Assembly (NCBI RefSeq): GCF_012489685.1
Contig: NC_080044.1
Span: 78,292,732 to 78,356,731 of the forward strand
Direction: 5' to 3'
Source: Lotus japonicus
Taxonomy: Eukaryota; Streptophyta; Magnoliopsida; Fabales; Fabaceae
Length of the DNA stretch: 64,000 nucleotides
A program made the position numbers and the translations under genes. Every line of letters starts with the position of its first letter. The first letter of the stretch is position 1. Below the pieces are notes generated by a model that saw only the letters and a list, made by a program, of their open reading frames with translations, did not search any database and had not been told where the DNA came from. Shown one piece after another: positions 62,282-64,000 of this stretch.

Positions 62282-64000
62282 CCAAACAAATCAGAGATCA
62301 TTATAGATCACTGCGGTTTTTAATTTATTTGTTGCTGAATTGATGTTTATTACAACTGAAAATTTCAGTTGGCTCACGTTTTGACCCAAACTGTATAAAA
62401 AAACTAGTTCAAATTTTGTGGACATTAATTATTTTTGCCCAAGACAATTTTCCAGATGAATCGAACTTTTCTGCACTGCAAGTACTGAAGCATGTAAATT
62501 TGTAACTCCCATGCATACTCATATTTTTTATTTATTTCACATTCCAGAATTTCATTAGTAGAATAAAAATTATAGGGGACTGAAGATTTCAATCCCAAAT
62601 TTAAAAATTTATTTAAAGGGAATCAAGCAAATAACCAACCACCCGTCAATACTCTTTGTTTTATTTCTCAATGAATTATATTTTTTATCAAAAAAAAAAT
62701 GTTTGAGGTATACAAATTATATACTAAAAAATAAGGATAAAAACCTTGTTATAGAAACTTGGTATTTGATCGATAAGCAAATAAGTAGGAAACTGATAGC
62801 TGATTAGTTAAATAATTGTAGTAAACTTGAGAGTTGTTTTGTAAAAAATTGGCTTAATTATATTTTTAGTCCCTATAATTTTAGGAATGTATAATTTTGG
62901 TTCCTATAATTTCAATTGCTTAAATTAAAACCCCTTCATTATTTAAATCGATTTTTTTTTTTGTTTATATGGTAACTTATCATCTAGTAACTTATAGAAG
63001 AAAATTGATATATTATTACAAATTTTTATGTCAAAAGTAACACAAATCATCTTAAAATGTTTACGATAAAAATTATGATACACATCATTTTTTCCCCTTA
63101 ATTGTTATTAACCAATTAACATCTAAACTAAATTTGCCCATTTTTGAAAGTGCAACTGCATAATTGCTTAAAAATTTAAATCCTAACTAGTTGTACAGCT
63201 AATATAAATCCTAACTACAGTTGTCACTAAAATAGATGTGAGCCAATGTTTTTAATAGAATCCACGTGAATTAAATTAGTCAATGAAAAATATGAAAAAT
63301 ATTAAAATGAGTGTTACTAGTATTTTTCTAATTTAGAAACAAGCCAAAATAACTAAATACTTCATTTGTCCCTAAATATAAGGTCATCTTAAGACAATTA
63401 TGCTTATTAAAAAAATATGTAATGAGATGAATTAATGCATTGGTTTTAAAAAAAATTATACAATCTTCACATTTACTGTTAAATAATGTATTGAGTAGTG
63501 TAGAAAAACATTAAGTAAAATAGTTATCAAAATTTTAGAATTACAAAAGTATAAGGGTGAAAAAGAATAATAAATTAAATGTTTCTAGAAACTAGTAAGG
63601 AGCCTATATATAAAAGGACATCAAATAAATAAATATAAAAATAAATAAATAAAGGGTCTTATAATTAGAGACAGTAAAAGTATAAAATTAGTGAAACTGG
63701 TCGCATCTAGAAGAGTGTTCGACCTAGCAACCGGAAAGTTGAGAAGAAAATCTATATTTACCCTACATTAATCTTAATTTTCTCATTATATGAGATAGTT
63801 TTCGTTTGGTTAATTATTCTCTATCTAATCTAATTATCCAATTCCTTTTTAACATGAATACTTATTTGTTCTTGAATGTTGTTATTCATTCATAATTTTC
63901 ACTTTATTTACATCTCAATTATATTTATCTTTCTTTTCTTTTTCAATCCTATTATATTATCACTTCTGTCCATTTTATTCACACTAGCTTAATTACACTT
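62282..64000. other. 3' flank of ATL copy 2 and AT-rich end of the window
   Basis: The first 60 bp match the 3' flank of copy 1 (TAATTTATT...GTTGCTGAATTGA). At about 62852 a MULE-like or LTR-like end begins (GGCTTAATTATATTTTTAGT then CCCTATAATT) without a partner. At 63365-63640 a degenerate Stowaway-like end (TTGTCCCTAAATATAAGGTC) is seen. No gene is supported. Confidence 0.45.

Overview
This window is nuclear DNA of a flowering plant, most likely a legume-type eudicot. The genes have GT-AG introns, encode plastid and Mediator proteins, and sit in AT-rich DNA full of short plant transposons. The legume assignment is inference from the style of the repeats and from the nodulin-MtN21/WAT1-type gene.

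I support nine protein-coding genes. From left to right: MED26c Mediator subunit (+, 5.2-7.1 kb); WAT1-related EamA transporter (+, 16.8-21.6 kb); an acidic repeat protein with a myristoylation-type N terminus (-, 24.0-27.8 kb); fibrillin 5, a plastid-lipid-associated protein (-, 33.9-35.6 kb); BOLA2 (-, 37.1-38.7 kb); histone H3.1-type (-, 40.9-41.3 kb); ACT7-like actin (-, 43.2-45.4 kb with leader intron); photosystem I subunit PsaN (-, 48.7-49.7 kb); and two nearly identical RING-H2 ATL78-like E3 ligases in divergent inverted orientation (-, 52.8-53.6 kb and +, 61.6-62.3 kb; counted as one gene family, two loci). I rebuilt each spliced gene exon by exon; all reading frames close and the lengths fit the families. 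MED26c, FBN5, BOLA2 and actin are neighbours on Arabidopsis chromosome 5 (around At5g09810-At5g09850), so this is a conserved block with local rearrangement and much transposon insertion.

The space between genes is dominated by transposons, many with target-site duplications (TSDs) that can be read directly. There are four intact MULE-type elements with long terminal inverted repeats (15.4-16.4, 22.1-23.4, 54.8-55.8 and 56.3-58.0 kb), several carrying unrelated GC-rich interiors. A non-autonomous CACTA element (28.3-31.6 kb) is nested inside a Stowaway MITE. A hAT element lies in WAT1 intron 3. There are also Stowaway and Tourist MITEs, a palindromic MITE family, Helitron 3' ends, four LINE fragments, and a short piece of plastid rbcL. 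No CRISPR, operon or rRNA structure is present and I found no convincing tRNA gene.

The genes do not form one pathway. Most are housekeeping or photosynthesis functions: transcription, cytoskeleton, chromatin, plastoquinone synthesis, PSI, and iron-thiol homeostasis. The points most worth a second look are the histone H3 with serine at position 90, the acidic protein with an expanding 25-residue repeat, the homogenised ATL pair, the captured sequence inside the MULEs, and the nested CACTA.
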